DNA of 64,000 bases from Oscillospiraceae bacterium (GTDB taxonomy: Bacteria > Bacillota > Clostridia > Oscillospirales > Oscillospiraceae). Shown here piece by piece: positions 52,846 to 62,212 of the stretch (position 1 is its first letter; the number at the start of each line of letters is the position of its first letter). The stretch covers positions 62,001 to 126,000 of the forward strand of contig JAHHRZ010000001.1 of assembly GCA_020025515.1 (NCBI GenBank), given 5' to 3'. The notes under the pieces are model-generated. The model had not been told where the DNA came from. It made no database searches and was given only the letters and a program-made list of their open reading frames with translations. A program made the position numbers and the translations under genes.

Positions 52846-54012
52846 TTAGAAAATTTGGTCTGCAAAGCTCTTGCCCGGGGTGTCATAGTCCACCTGCAAA
52901 AGCTCGGCAACCGTGGCGGCGATGTCCGCAAAGCTGCGCCGGGTACCCAGATTCACGGGCTTCACCCTCTGCCCCAGAACCAGCAGGGGTACATACTCCC
53001 GGGTGTGGTCCGTGGTGGCGGTATAGCAGGGATCACAGCCGTGGTCCGCGGTGATCATCACCACATCATCAGGCCCCAGCTTCTCCAGAAAAGAGGGAAG
53101 CCAGGTGTCAAACTCCGTCAGGGCCTTTGCATAGCCGTCAGGATTTCTCCGGTGGCCATAGAGCATATCAAAGTCCACCAGATTCACGAAGCACAGACCG
53201 TGGAAGTCCTTCTGCCCATAGCCCAGAGTTTTCTGGAGGCCGTCGGTGTTGCCCTTGGTATAGACCTGCTCCGTAGTGCCCTGGTGGGCAAAGATATCAT
53301 AAATCTTGCCCACGGCAATGGAGTCCATCCCCTGAGCCTTAATGGCATCCAAAAGGGTCTGCTTGGGAGGCTCCAGAGAAAAGTCGTGTCGATTGCTGGT
53401 GCGGGTGAACCCGGTTTCCGCCGTGCCCACAAAGGGTCGGGCGATGACTCGGCCCACACCGTGCTTCCCCCGAAGGATCTCTCTGGCTTTCCGGCAGGCC
53501 TCATAGAGCTCTTCCAGAGGAACCAGCTCCTCATGGGCTGCAATCTGAAACACAGAGTCGGCAGAGGTATAGACGATCCATTTTCCGGTCTGCAGGTGCT
53601 CTTTGCCATAGTCCCGGATCACATCGGTGCCGGAGTAGGGAAGGTTGCACAGGCAGCCCCGGCCTGTGGCCTTTTCAAAGGCATCCAGTACCTCAGCAGG
53701 AAAGCCCTGGGGATAGGTGGGCAGAGGGTTGGGGGAGACCACACCGGCGATTTCCCAGTGGCCGATGGTGGTATCCTTTCCCATGGAGGCTTCTGCCAGC
53801 CGGGCCACGGCACCACGGGGGCAGTCGGTGGTGCCCAGGAAGGACAGACCCTCAATATTGCCCAGACCCTGGGAAATCATATTGGGAATGTGCAGCTCCT
53901 TGGAAGAAGCGCAGGAACGCAGCGTATTGACGCCCACATCCCCAAAGGCTTCGCTGTCCGGCATAGCACCGGCACCGCAGGAGTCCAGCACGATCAAAAA
54001 TACACGTTTCAT
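52846..54012 (-). CDS. deoB: Phosphopentomutase
   Basis: 388 residues. It interconverts (deoxy)ribose 1- and 5-phosphate, feeding deoC. The alkaline-phosphatase fold metal sites show as VLDSCGAGAMPDS at the N-terminus and TADHGCDP and TTDHTREYVP near the C-terminus; the phospho-Thr lies in the MGKDTTIGHWE block. Length normal. Confidence 0.96.
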   Translation of the reverse strand: MKRVFLIVLDSCGAGAMPDSEAFGDVGVNTLRSCASSKELHIPNMISQGLGNIEGLSFLGTTDCPRGAVARLAEASMGKDTTIGHWEIAGVVSPNPLPTYPQGFPAEVLDAFEKATGRGCLCNLPYSGTDVIRDYGKEHLQTGKWIVYTSADSVFQIAAHEELVPLEELYEACRKAREILRGKHGVGRVIARPFVGTAETGFTRTSNRHDFSLEPPKQTLLDAIKAQGMDSIAVGKIYDIFAHQGTTEQVYTKGNTDGLQKTLGYGQKDFHGLCFVNLVDFDMLYGHRRNPDGYAKALTEFDTWLPSFLEKLGPDDVVMITADHGCDPCYTATTDHTREYVPLLVLGQRVKPVNLGTRRSFADIAATVAELLQVDYDTPGKSFADQIF

Positions 54013-54040
54013 AGAAAATCACCTCATTTATGGAACTGAC

Positions 54041-54394
54041 TTACAACAGGACGATGTCACCATCCACAAAGCCGACGCCCAGAGCGATGGTAGAACGCAG
54101 AATCTCCCGGTACTGACCATGAGAGAGATAGGTCCGGATCCGGGAAATCACATCTTCCAGGACCTCTTCCCAGCCTGTTTCGGCAATCCAGCACAGAGGG
54201 GTCTCCCGGTTGGTGAACACTTCGTCTCCGGCCCAGTCCTCGCTGACCGGGTCAAAAGAGCCGGTTCCCACCAACTCCACGGACCAGGTGTTTTCATCGT
54301 CCTCGTAGAGATTAAAGTGAAAGGCTACAATGTCCTCCGGCAGTTCCTGAGCCAGGGTTTCATCCAGCCAGGCGGAAAACACTTCGTAATCCAT
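54041..54394 (-). CDS. Uncharacterised 117-residue protein in the deo operon
   Basis: The ATG at 54394 overlaps the deoD stop (ATGA), and deoB starts 28 bases after its stop, so it is cotranscribed with nucleoside catabolism genes. The protein is acidic, without signal peptide or membrane segment, and begins MDYEVFSAWLDETL. It has a beta-rich middle with many Glu, Asp and Trp (NTWSVELVGTGSFD). I recognise no domain. Confidence 0.7.
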   Translation of the reverse strand: MDYEVFSAWLDETLAQELPEDIVAFHFNLYEDDENTWSVELVGTGSFDPVSEDWAGDEVFTNRETPLCWIAETGWEEVLEDVISRIRTYLSHGQYREILRSTIALGVGFVDGDIVLL

Positions 54395-55140
54395 CAGACA
54401 TTCTCCATCTTGACGGCCACTTCCAGAGCAACCTTCATCATGTCGGTGAACGCGACCTGACGCTGCTCGGAGGTGGTCTCTTCGCCGGTGAGCACATTGT
54501 CGGAGATGGTGCAGATGCACAGACCACGCTTGCCGTACCGGGCTGCATTCATGTACAGAGCGGCGGCCTCCATTTCCAGGGCCATAACACCCATTTTTTT
54601 CAGGCCGTATACAGAATCCAGACCGGCAGGTACGTCCACATGGTCTCCGTAGAATACATCGGAAGAGTTTACATTGCCCACATGGTACTTGCAGCCCAGC
54701 TCTTTGGCAGATTCCACTGCGGCGCTGAGAAGATCGTAGGAAGCAATGGGGGCAAAGGTGCCGGGCAGATGGAACTGGCTGGCCCAGTTGGAATCGGTGC
54801 AGGCACCCTGGGCAATGACCAGGTCATAGACATTGATGTGCTCCTGGATGGAACCGGCGGAGCCCACACGGATGATGTTCTCCACACCGTAGCCGTTGAA
54901 CAGCTCGTGACTGTAGATGCCGATGGCGGGCATACCCATGCCGGAGGCCATGACGGAGACCTTCACGCCCTTGTAGTACCCGGTGTAGCCCTGAACGCCA
55001 CGGACATTGTTCACCAGAACAGGGTTTTCCAGGAAGGTTTCCGCAATGAACTTGGAACGCAGGGGGTCGCCGGGCATCAGCACGGTCTTACCGAAATCGC
55101 CCAGTTTGGCACTGATGTGAGGGGTAGGGATATTCAGCAT
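54394..55140 (-). CDS. deoD: Purine-nucleoside phosphorylase, DeoD type
   Basis: 248 residues. Phosphate and ribose loops: MPGDPLRSKFIAE, VRGVQGYTGYYKG, RVGSAGSI; purine site with MALEMEAAALY; catalytic Asp in CTISDNVLTGEE. It splits purine (deoxy)nucleosides with phosphate to base and (deoxy)ribose 1-phosphate for DeoB. Confidence 0.96.
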   Translation of the reverse strand: MLNIPTPHISAKLGDFGKTVLMPGDPLRSKFIAETFLENPVLVNNVRGVQGYTGYYKGVKVSVMASGMGMPAIGIYSHELFNGYGVENIIRVGSAGSIQEHINVYDLVIAQGACTDSNWASQFHLPGTFAPIASYDLLSAAVESAKELGCKYHVGNVNSSDVFYGDHVDVPAGLDSVYGLKKMGVMALEMEAAALYMNAARYGKRGLCICTISDNVLTGEETTSEQRQVAFTDMMKVALEVAVKMENV

Positions 55141-55180
55141 AAGAGATTCCTCCTAAAGTATGAAAATAGTGTGAGTTGGC

Positions 55181-55867
55181 TTAGTAAGAGCCGTCGTCTT
55201 TGGCCTTCTGGCCTGCTTCCATGGCCTTGACCAGCTTTACCACCCGGGAGGTGCCCAGACGGGAGGCACCAAGCGCCAGAAACTTGTCTGCGTCTTCCAG
55301 GCTGGAAATACCGCCGGCGGCCTTGATTTTTACATTGGGGCCCACATTGGCAGCGAAAAGCTCGACGTCGTGGAACGTGGCACCTGCCTTGGAAAAGCCG
55401 GTGGAGGTCTTGATGTAGTCTGCGCCGGAGCGGGTGACCACATGGCACAGCTCCACCTTCTCCTCATCGGTGAGAAGACAGGTTTCAATGATGACCTTCA
55501 AAAGTCTGCCCTTGCAGGCCTCCTTGATGGCCCGGATTTCCTCTTCCACCAGGTCGAATCTGCGGTCCTTCACCCAGCCCAGATTGATGACCATGTCCAC
55601 CTCGTCTGCGCCGTTGTCCACGGCATCGGCGGCCATGAAGCATTTGGCGGCGGTGGTGTCGTAGCCGTTGGGGAAGCCGATTACAGTGCAGATCGGCAGA
55701 CGGTCGCCCACATACTCCTTGGCCTGCTTGACATAGGAGGCGGGGATGCAGGCGGATGCGGCATGATATTTGATGCCGTCATCACAAATGAGCTTGATTT
55801 CGTCCCAGGTAGCAGTCTGAGACAGGAGGGTATGGTCGCATTTTGCGAGAAGTTCCTGAATGTTCAT
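55181..55867 (-). CDS. deoC: Deoxyribose-phosphate aldolase
   Basis: 228 residues. The Schiff-base lysine is in DYIKTSTGF, with partner residues in [10 protein letters not shown] and KAAGGISS. It cleaves deoxyribose 5-phosphate to acetaldehyde and glyceraldehyde 3-phosphate, the last step of the deo pathway. Forty bases upstream of deoD. Confidence 0.96.
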   Translation of the reverse strand: MNIQELLAKCDHTLLSQTATWDEIKLICDDGIKYHAASACIPASYVKQAKEYVGDRLPICTVIGFPNGYDTTAAKCFMAADAVDNGADEVDMVINLGWVKDRRFDLVEEEIRAIKEACKGRLLKVIIETCLLTDEEKVELCHVVTRSGADYIKTSTGFSKAGATFHDVELFAANVGPNVKIKAAGGISSLEDADKFLALGASRLGTSRVVKLVKAMEAGQKAKDDGSY

Positions 55868-55906
55868 ATGTCATTACCTCGTTTCAACATAAAATAGGCA
55901 GATGGA

Positions 55907-56512
55907 TCAGTTGCTGCCGTGAAGCTTGATTTTCCGGTGCTCCCGAATGCCCCGAATCCAGCATTTGTGGCACATGGCAATATAGCTGTCATTTCCACCC
56001 AGAAGGAGCTGCTGGCCTTCGGTGACAATATAGCCCTCGTGATCGATCCGGGCATTGACCGTGGCTTTGGCGCCGCAGTCACAGATGGTTTTGATCTCCT
56101 GAATGGTGTCCGCCACCTCAAACAGACGGCGGCTGCCTGCAAAGAGCTGAGCCTGAAAATCGGTGCGAAGACCAAAACAGATCACAGGGACATTGTGCTC
56201 ATCCACAATGGAGCGAAGCTCGTCCACCTGCTGGGGCTCCAGAAACTGACATTCGTCCACAATCACCACATTGCAGGAGCCGGCCTGGGTCTTTTCATAC
56301 AGCTCCAGAATATTCTGGCTGGGAGGAATGATGACCACCTTTGCCTCCAGACCGATGCGGCTGCGCAGAATATCCACTCCGTCCCGATGATCGGCGCTGG
56401 GCTTAATGAGCCAGACCCGCAGGTCGTTTTCTTCATAGTTATACTTGGTGATGAGGGCCTGTGCCGTTTTGGATGAGCCCATGGCACCATATTTAAAATA
56501 AAGTTTTGCCAT
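55907..56512 (-). CDS. tdk: Thymidine kinase
   Basis: 201 residues. P-loop GAMGSSKTAQA, Walker B/lid VVIVDECQFL and a structural zinc site from CDCG and CHKC pairs; the C-terminal lasso is present. It phosphorylates imported thymidine. First gene of tdk-deoC-deoD-unknown-deoB. Confidence 0.96.
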   Translation of the reverse strand: MAKLYFKYGAMGSSKTAQALITKYNYEENDLRVWLIKPSADHRDGVDILRSRIGLEAKVVIIPPSQNILELYEKTQAGSCNVVIVDECQFLEPQQVDELRSIVDEHNVPVICFGLRTDFQAQLFAGSRRLFEVADTIQEIKTICDCGAKATVNARIDHEGYIVTEGQQLLLGGNDSYIAMCHKCWIRGIREHRKIKLHGSN

Positions 56513-56558
56513 AATTATCCTCCGCTGGGTCTAGGACCGCATTTTGAGTCTCCATCCT

Positions 56559-56587
56559 ATTATAATCGAAATTTCTGCGCCTTGCAA
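56559..56587 (-). promoter_or_regulatory. Promoter of the tdk-deo operon
   Basis: Minus-strand TTGCAA (56582-56587), 17-base spacer, TATAAT (56559-56564), about 47 bases before the tdk ATG. Confidence 0.7.
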
Positions 56588-56728
56588 GGGAAAGAAGTAA
56601 GATACCGGAGACTTTTTCAATGAGATTGATATTGATGCACAAAAAATCAAAAAGTAGTGGTAAATTTTAGTGGAATTTGATATAATGGGAGAAAATCAGG
56701 CCATGAGGCCGGAATTTTGGGAGGGCAT

Positions 56729-58003
56729 ATGGATACCATTCAATACAAGCAGTATTTATCGCTTCTGGAGCGGGAACTGATTCCGGCGATGGGATGCACG
56801 GAGCCCATTGCGTTGGCTTACTGCGCAGCCTCAGCTCTGGAGGCCGCAAAGCCTCATATCTTTCAGAAGCTCACAAAGGTGGATGTCATTGTCAGCGGCA
56901 ACATCATCAAAAATGTAAAAAGTGTCATCGTTCCCAACACAGAGGGACAGCGGGGCATTGAAACCGCTGTGGCAGCCGGTCTGGTGTCCGGCAACGCAAG
57001 CAAGCGGCTGGAGGTGCTGACCAGCCTCACTGCGCAGCAGCACACCGCTATGCGGCAGCTGCTGGACCGAAAGATCATCAAGGTGGTTCCTGCGGATAAT
57101 GACGCGGTGCTCTATGTGGAGATCCTTCTGACCTTTGAAGATGGCACTGCCAGAGCTGTTTTGGAGGGGACTCACACCGGCCTGACCCGTCTGGAACGGG
57201 ACGGAGAAGTGCTGCAATCCGCAGAGGCCACCAAAATTGCCCAGACGGAAAAGCCGGCCCTCTCGGTAAAAGATATTTTTGATTTTGCGGAAATGGCAGA
57301 TCCCGCAGACCTGGAGCCTCTGGTGGGGCGTCAGATCGACTGCAACCTGGCCATTGCGGAAAAAGGAATCTCAGAGGACTGGGGCGCCAATGTGGGAAAA
57401 ACACTGCTGGAGGTCCATGGCGGGGATATCCGCTCTCAGGCCCGGGCCTACGCAGCGGCTGGCTCCGATGCCAGAATGAGTGGCTGTGAGATGCCTGTGA
57501 TTATTGTTTCCGGCAGCGGAAACCAGGGAATTACAGCTTCCGTTCCCGTGGCGGTCTATGCCAAGCATCTGGGTGTGGACCGTGCCACCCTTTTGCGGGC
57601 GGTGGCGCTGTCCGACCTTGTGACCATTCATCAGAAGTCCGGCATTGGCAGCCTGTCCGCTTTCTGCGGTGCGGTGTGTGCTGGATGCGGCGCAGGAGCC
57701 GGCATTGCCTATCTGTATACCCGGGACTATGAGGCGGTGGCCCATACCATTGTGAATGCCCTGGCTGTCATTTCCGGCATGGTTTGTGACGGGGCCAAGC
57801 CCTCCTGTGCGGCCAAGATCGCTGCCTCTTTGGATGCAGGCGTTTTGGGCTTCGAGTTGTATCGGCATGGACAGCAGTTTATGGATGGCGATGGAATCGT
57901 TTGCAAGGGTGTGGATGACACCATCGGAAATGTGGGCCGTATGGCGAAAAACGGCATGCGTGAGACAGACAAGGTGATTCTGAACATCATGTGCGGCTGT
58001 TAA
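56729..58003 (+). CDS. L-cysteine desulfidase-like protein (UPF0597/CdsB family)
   Basis: 424 residues from ATG 56729 (GGGAGGG upstream). The family relates to the two halves of iron-sulfur L-serine dehydratase; characterised members release sulfide from cysteine using a [4Fe-4S] cluster. The N-terminal AMGCTEPIALAY and the cysteine-rich CGAVCAGCGAG and GMVCDGAKPSC segments are the expected cluster ligands. A TATAAT box lies ~48 bases before the start. Single gene with its own terminator. Confidence 0.88.
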   Translation: MDTIQYKQYLSLLERELIPAMGCTEPIALAYCAASALEAAKPHIFQKLTKVDVIVSGNIIKNVKSVIVPNTEGQRGIETAVAAGLVSGNASKRLEVLTSLTAQQHTAMRQLLDRKIIKVVPADNDAVLYVEILLTFEDGTARAVLEGTHTGLTRLERDGEVLQSAEATKIAQTEKPALSVKDIFDFAEMADPADLEPLVGRQIDCNLAIAEKGISEDWGANVGKTLLEVHGGDIRSQARAYAAAGSDARMSGCEMPVIIVSGSGNQGITASVPVAVYAKHLGVDRATLLRAVALSDLVTIHQKSGIGSLSAFCGAVCAGCGAGAGIAYLYTRDYEAVAHTIVNALAVISGMVCDGAKPSCAAKIAASLDAGVLGFELYRHGQQFMDGDGIVCKGVDDTIGNVGRMAKNGMRETDKVILNIMCGC

Positions 58004-58007
58004 GAAT

Positions 58008-58052
58008 AAGGGGGTTGTTTTTGGCAAATGCCACAAACACCCCCTTCTTTTC
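58008..58052 (+). terminator. Terminator of the desulfidase-like gene
   Basis: AAGGGGG...TTTTTGGCA pairs with TGCCACAAACACCCCCTT, an 18-bp imperfect stem, then CTTTT. Confidence 0.8.
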
Positions 58053-58083
58053 CGCAGATCATACTTGGGCAAAGTCACGGGAA

Positions 58084-58172
58084 TTCGACACGGTCCGACA
58101 CCAATCGACGAAAACACCTGAAATATGATACGATAAATCATCATTAGTTCCGCTGATTAAAAAAATGTCGAA
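58084..58172. promoter_or_regulatory. Cluster of 0A boxes upstream of spo0A
   Basis: A perfect TGTCGAA lies on the plus strand at 58166-58172, and another on the minus strand at 58084-58090 (TTCGACA as read). A one-mismatch copy, TGTCGGA, is on the minus strand at 58094-58100. TGTCGAA is the established Spo0A core site. The cluster lies 130-220 bases before the spo0A start and suggests autoregulation. Confidence 0.65.
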
Positions 58173-58304
58173 TATTTTAGGGTGAAAATAATGAAAATTA
58201 CCTTGCAAAACATGAGAGTTTGTGATAATTTAGAGTTGTCGCAGCGCCGGTCATTGCGGATTGACAGAAGGTGCTGTCTAAACTAAATGGAGGAGAGGTA
58301 TTCT

Positions 58305-59090
58305 ATGGAGAATCGGATTCGGGTACTGATCGCAGATGGCGATGAGTCTTTTTGCGATCGACTAAAAAGCGCCTTAATACGGATTGGCGCCTATGAGGTG
58401 GTCGGCAGGGCTGCTGATGGAGAGGAAGCGGTCCGCCTTTTGCGAGAGAGCAAGCCGGATGTTATGGTGCTGGACCTGATGCTGGCCAAACGCGACGGCA
58501 TCAGTGTGCTGAAAGCGGCAAGAGAAATGGACAAGCAGCCTGTGGCTGTGGTGACCTCCGGACTTGTAACGGACTATGTGGCAACAACGGTATCGAATCT
58601 GGGTGTTCAGTATGTGATGCTGAAGCCCTGTGATATGGAGGCTCTGGTGGAACGGATGGAGGAGATCCGTGCCATTCAGTCTTCCAGAAGACTTCAGGTG
58701 GTGCGCAAGCCCCAGCAGGCAGAGGCCAATGTGGAGACTATGGTGACCAATATCATTCATGAAATTGGAGTGCCTGCCCACATCAAGGGCTATCAGTATT
58801 TGCGTGAGGCCATTATCATTGCGGTGCAGGACATGGATGTGATCAACGCCATTACCAAGGTGCTCTATCCCCAGGTAGCAAAGGCCTTCGGGACCACTCC
58901 TTCCAGAGTGGAAAGGGCCATCCGCCATGCCATCGAGGTGGCCTGGGATCGGGGCGATCTGGACACCTTGCAGCGCTTTTTCGGGTACACAGTCAGCAAT
59001 ACCAAAGGCAAGCCTACCAACAGTGAATTTATTGCCCTTATTGCGGACAAGCTGCAGTTGCAGCTCAAAACCATGGATGCAGCACAATAA
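58305..59090 (+). CDS. spo0A: Sporulation master regulator Spo0A
   Basis: 261 residues. The start is ATG 58305, with GGAGGAGAGG directly upstream; an ATG at 58287 overlaps that ribosome site. Receiver domain: acidic ADGDES, phosphoacceptor Asp in VMVLDLML, Lys in MLKPCD. The DNA-binding domain has the recognition block [15 protein letters not shown] and the sigma-A-contact block [17 protein letters not shown]. Its presence implies an endosporeformer or a lineage that recently was one. Confidence 0.97.
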   Translation: MENRIRVLIADGDESFCDRLKSALIRIGAYEVVGRAADGEEAVRLLRESKPDVMVLDLMLAKRDGISVLKAAREMDKQPVAVVTSGLVTDYVATTVSNLGVQYVMLKPCDMEALVERMEEIRAIQSSRRLQVVRKPQQAEANVETMVTNIIHEIGVPAHIKGYQYLREAIIIAVQDMDVINAITKVLYPQVAKAFGTTPSRVERAIRHAIEVAWDRGDLDTLQRFFGYTVSNTKGKPTNSEFIALIADKLQLQLKTMDAAQ

Positions 59091-59095
59091 AAACG

Positions 59096-59130
59096 GCCCC
59101 CGCCGCATGGATTTGCGGCGGGGGCATTTT
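59096..59130 (+). terminator. Terminator of spo0A
   Basis: GCCCCCGCCGCA / TGCGGCGGGGGC, 12-bp GC-rich stem, followed by ATTTT. It may also serve the convergent rpe gene. Confidence 0.92.
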
Positions 59131-59186
59131 GAAATGAAACTGACTGCTGCAAACAGGCAAGAGTCTGGTAAAAGCGGGGAAATCTG

Positions 59187-59843
59187 TCAGATTCCCTTGT
59201 GCAGCAGATCCACAAAGGACTTGGGATCGGTGGATTTGAAATAAGCAGAGCCTGCCACCAGCACATTGGCTCCGTTTTCTACACAGGTTCGGAAGGTTTC
59301 GGCGCCAACGCCGCCGTCTACCTCCAGCTCGCAGTCCAGATTGCGGTCTTTGATATAGTTGGCAATGGTGCGCAGCTTGGGCATCATGTCGGCCATAAAT
59401 TTCTGACCTCCGAAGCCGGGCTCCACCGTCATGACCAGAACCATGGAGCACAGCTCCAGATAGGGAAGAACGGCCTGTGCAGGGGTGCCGGGCTTCACGC
59501 TGATGGCGGGACGCACCCCCAGCTCCCTGGTAAGCTCCAGGGCTTTGCGGATGTTTTCGGGGGTGTCGGACTCAACGTGAAAGGTGAGAATATTGGCGCC
59601 TGCCTTGCAGAATGCCTCCGTGTAGCGCAGGGGGCGATCAATCATCAAATGAACATCCAGGGGGATGGCGGATACCTTGGCCACGGCGGCTACCACGGGA
59701 ATACCGATGCTGATGTTTGGCACAAACTGACCGTCCATAATATCCACATGGACATAATCTGCACCGTTTTCCGTCATGGAGTGAATTTCCTGGGCCAGAT
59801 TGGCGAAATCCGCCGACAGGATGGATGGGGCTACCTTGATCAT
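59187..59843 (-). CDS. rpe: Ribulose-phosphate 3-epimerase
   Basis: 218 residues. TIM-barrel signatures: APSILSADFANL, HVDIMDGQFVPN with metal ligands, VHLMIDRP, TVEPGFGGQKF and EVDGGVG. It interconverts ribulose 5- and xylulose 5-phosphate in the pentose phosphate pathway. It appears to be transcribed alone. Confidence 0.97.
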   Translation of the reverse strand: MIKVAPSILSADFANLAQEIHSMTENGADYVHVDIMDGQFVPNISIGIPVVAAVAKVSAIPLDVHLMIDRPLRYTEAFCKAGANILTFHVESDTPENIRKALELTRELGVRPAISVKPGTPAQAVLPYLELCSMVLVMTVEPGFGGQKFMADMMPKLRTIANYIKDRNLDCELEVDGGVGAETFRTCVENGANVLVAGSAYFKSTDPKSFVDLLHKGI

Positions 59844-60029
59844 AACAACAAGACCTCCGATAAATTTTCAAATATTTCCCATGCACCCACAGACTTTTTG
59901 GGGCATAGGAATGATTGTGTGTTTTCCGCCTCCCGGCTGCGCAGACCGCACACGGAAAAAAATTCCTGGGATGATCTCTGCTTTTGGGGACAAACTATCT
60001 GCGAACCCAATACAAAAGGAGGCGTTACG

Positions 60030-60200
60030 ATGAACTGTAACTGTCATGAAAACAAAGCCATTGAATGTACGGTTTCTGCCTGCGCACACCACTGTCAGGG
60101 TGCCAACTACTGCTCGCTGGATAAGATCAAGGTGGGCACTCACGAAGCGAATCCCACCATGGACAAGTGCACCGACTGCTTGTCCTTCCTCAAAAAGTAA
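60030..60200 (+). CDS. DUF1540 small cysteine-rich protein
   Basis: 56 residues from ATG 60030 with AAAGGAGG upstream; the longer reading frame before it is not coding. Eight Cys and several His are arranged as IECTVSACAHHC, NYCSL and KCTDCLSF, the DUF1540 pattern thought to bind metal. Found in spore-forming Clostridia, function unknown. Own terminator follows. Confidence 0.85.
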   Translation: MNCNCHENKAIECTVSACAHHCQGANYCSLDKIKVGTHEANPTMDKCTDCLSFLKK

Positions 60201-60210
60201 GGGATTTTCT

Positions 60211-60241
60211 GACCTGCCGGACTTTTTCGGCAGGTCCTTTT
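60211..60241 (+). terminator. Terminator of the DUF1540 gene
   Basis: GACCTGCCG / CGGCAGGTC, 9-bp stem, followed by CTTTTAA; it reaches the stop of the convergent isomerase gene. Confidence 0.88.
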
Positions 60242-61142
60242 AATATCCGGCCTCCCGGGCCAGAAGGGTTATGGCTTTTCTGGCGGATTCAAACTGCAAT
60301 ACCCGCAGGGCAGGGGAGCTGATGGAAAGGGAATCCACAGGCTCCAGATTAAAGACCCCGGAAAAGCCGGCATTTCGCAGGGCTTTGAAAATTTCACTCC
60401 AGGGAAGGGTTCCGTGGCCGGGAAATAGGTGCAGATCCTCATACACCGGGCCGATCAGCCCCAGATTGTCATTGAGATGCAGGACCTCCAGATAGGGGCC
60501 GTAGTCCTGAATCATCTGAGGGACACTCTGGCCTGCGATGTTGGCGTGTCCTGTGTCCAGACAGAGTTTCACATAAGGGCTGTGGATACCTTCTGCCAGC
60601 TCGTACATATCGGCCCCGGAGGTGTAGACAAAGGGAGGATCCTGAGGCCGCCGCACCCGTCGATAATCGAAGGTGTTCTCAATGCATGCGGTGACGCCGT
60701 TTTCCTCCAGCAGGGGAAGAAGCTGCGTGAACCAGCGGATATTCCAATCCGTGACCCGCCTTCTCGCGGCCTGATCTTCCGTGGGAAAAAAATAAAGGGG
60801 GGCATGGAACACCAGCTTGTGACATCCCAGCATCCGGCAGGCCGCAATGGTCCTGGCGTAGACAGGGAAGGGAGCTTCAAAAGAAAAATCCTCCGCAATG
60901 GCCTGCTCCCAGGAGGCATGGGCCTGGGTGACCCGAAGGCCCCGCCGGGTTAAGTCCTCCCCAAGGGCGCTGACCCAGGAGACCCAGCGGTCGCTTTTTA
61001 AGGGGGAGTCCGCGGGACGGCTGAATACACTCAGGGGAAAGTCCACATTCCGGAATCTGGCCTGGGTAATGGTATCCAGGGCTTCCGGGAGGGAAACGGT
61101 CCGCAGAAGGCCTGCAACTGAGGTGCTGACTGTGATCTCCAA
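60240..61142 (-). CDS. Sugar phosphate isomerase/epimerase-like TIM-barrel protein
   Basis: About 300 residues. Metal-site residues of the xylose-isomerase-like/AP-endonuclease-2 family are visible: Glu in CIENTFDY, Asp/His in CLDTGHANIAG, His in VLHLNDN and Glu in FNLEPVD. The substrate is unknown. The start is uncertain: the fold should begin at EITVSTSVAG, so I chose TTG 61142 with GGAAG upstream. An ATG at 61202 in the same frame would add 20 unlikely residues and has no ribosome site. Confidence 0.75.
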   Translation of the reverse strand: MEITVSTSVAGLLRTVSLPEALDTITQARFRNVDFPLSVFSRPADSPLKSDRWVSWVSALGEDLTRRGLRVTQAHASWEQAIAEDFSFEAPFPVYARTIAACRMLGCHKLVFHAPLYFFPTEDQAARRRVTDWNIRWFTQLLPLLEENGVTACIENTFDYRRVRRPQDPPFVYTSGADMYELAEGIHSPYVKLCLDTGHANIAGQSVPQMIQDYGPYLEVLHLNDNLGLIGPVYEDLHLFPGHGTLPWSEIFKALRNAGFSGVFNLEPVDSLSISSPALRVLQFESARKAITLLAREAGY

Positions 61143-61276
61143 AAAAACACTTCCATTTTCACGCTGTTTCCAGTATAATGTACCCCAATACCGGAACTGC
61201 ATCTGTATTTTAGTTTATAGTATATGCGATTCTGGTAAAAAACGCAAGCCCTCACAGGAACGGGAGGAAGGAAGAT

Positions 61277-62155
61277 ATGCAGCGACAAGTGAAACACCGG
61301 GGCTTGGCCAGAATTCTGGATCTGATTCAAAGCCTATTCGGACGTGATGTGCCGGTTTATGCGGCCAATGCGGCCTATTTTATCATTTTGGCAGTGTTCC
61401 CAATGACAATGCTGATTTTGAATCTGCTGAGTTACACCACCATGAGCAGCGGAAGCCTTTTAGATCTGCTGGCAACGGTGGTGCCGGAGGCGCTGATGCC
61501 TTTGGTTACCCGAATTCTTAGTGAAATGTTTCAAAGCTCCTCTACCACCCTGGTTTCTGTGTCTGCCTTGGCAGCACTCTGGGCCGCGTCCAGGGGTGTG
61601 TTTGGCATCCTTGTGGGGCTCAACCGTGTCTATGGCGTAACCGAAGATCGTGGCTATGTGTATACAAGACTTCTGAGTCTGGTGTATACATTCCTGTTTC
61701 TGGTGGTACTGATTTTGACACTGGCCCTTCATGTCTTTGGACAGACGATTATGGCCCAGCTGCCCCAAAGCGACAATCCCATGTTCCGGCTGGTGAAGAA
61801 TGTGATCACCAATCGGTATTTGGTGCTGCTTGTGATTCAAAGTGCATTGTTTTTGGCCATGTATATGTTTCTTCCCAATCGGCGCAATAAGCTGCTGCCC
61901 ACCCTTCCCGGAGCGCTTTTGGCGTCTCTGGGCTGGCAGCTGTTTTCCAATTTCTTTTCCATGTATGCCGAACGCTTCAGCAACTATGATACGGTGTACG
62001 GAGGCTTGTCTGTGGTAGCAATGGCCATGATGTGGCTCTATATTTGTGTGGCTATTTTGTTCTATTGCGGTGCCATTAACAAGTACCTGTGCGATATTGG
62101 GTATGAACTGCGCATCCACCGACAGAAAAAAACAAAAGAGGATGAGGAAAATTAG
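61277..62155 (+). CDS. YihY/virulence factor BrkB family membrane protein
   Basis: 292 residues with six membrane helices. The ANAAYFIILAVFPMTMLIL block near residue 35 and LASLGWQLFSNFFSMYAERFSNYDTVYGG-type text near 215 are characteristic of the YihY family. Once proposed as RNase BN; its true function is unknown. Followed 57 bases later by the DUF5685 gene. Confidence 0.9.
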   Translation: MQRQVKHRGLARILDLIQSLFGRDVPVYAANAAYFIILAVFPMTMLILNLLSYTTMSSGSLLDLLATVVPEALMPLVTRILSEMFQSSSTTLVSVSALAALWAASRGVFGILVGLNRVYGVTEDRGYVYTRLLSLVYTFLFLVVLILTLALHVFGQTIMAQLPQSDNPMFRLVKNVITNRYLVLLVIQSALFLAMYMFLPNRRNKLLPTLPGALLASLGWQLFSNFFSMYAERFSNYDTVYGGLSVVAMAMMWLYICVAILFYCGAINKYLCDIGYELRIHRQKKTKEDEEN

Positions 62156-62212
62156 AGAAGCTTTATACTCTGTTCACAATTTCTCCCTACAATGAAGAAG
62201 GGAGGGGATTTC

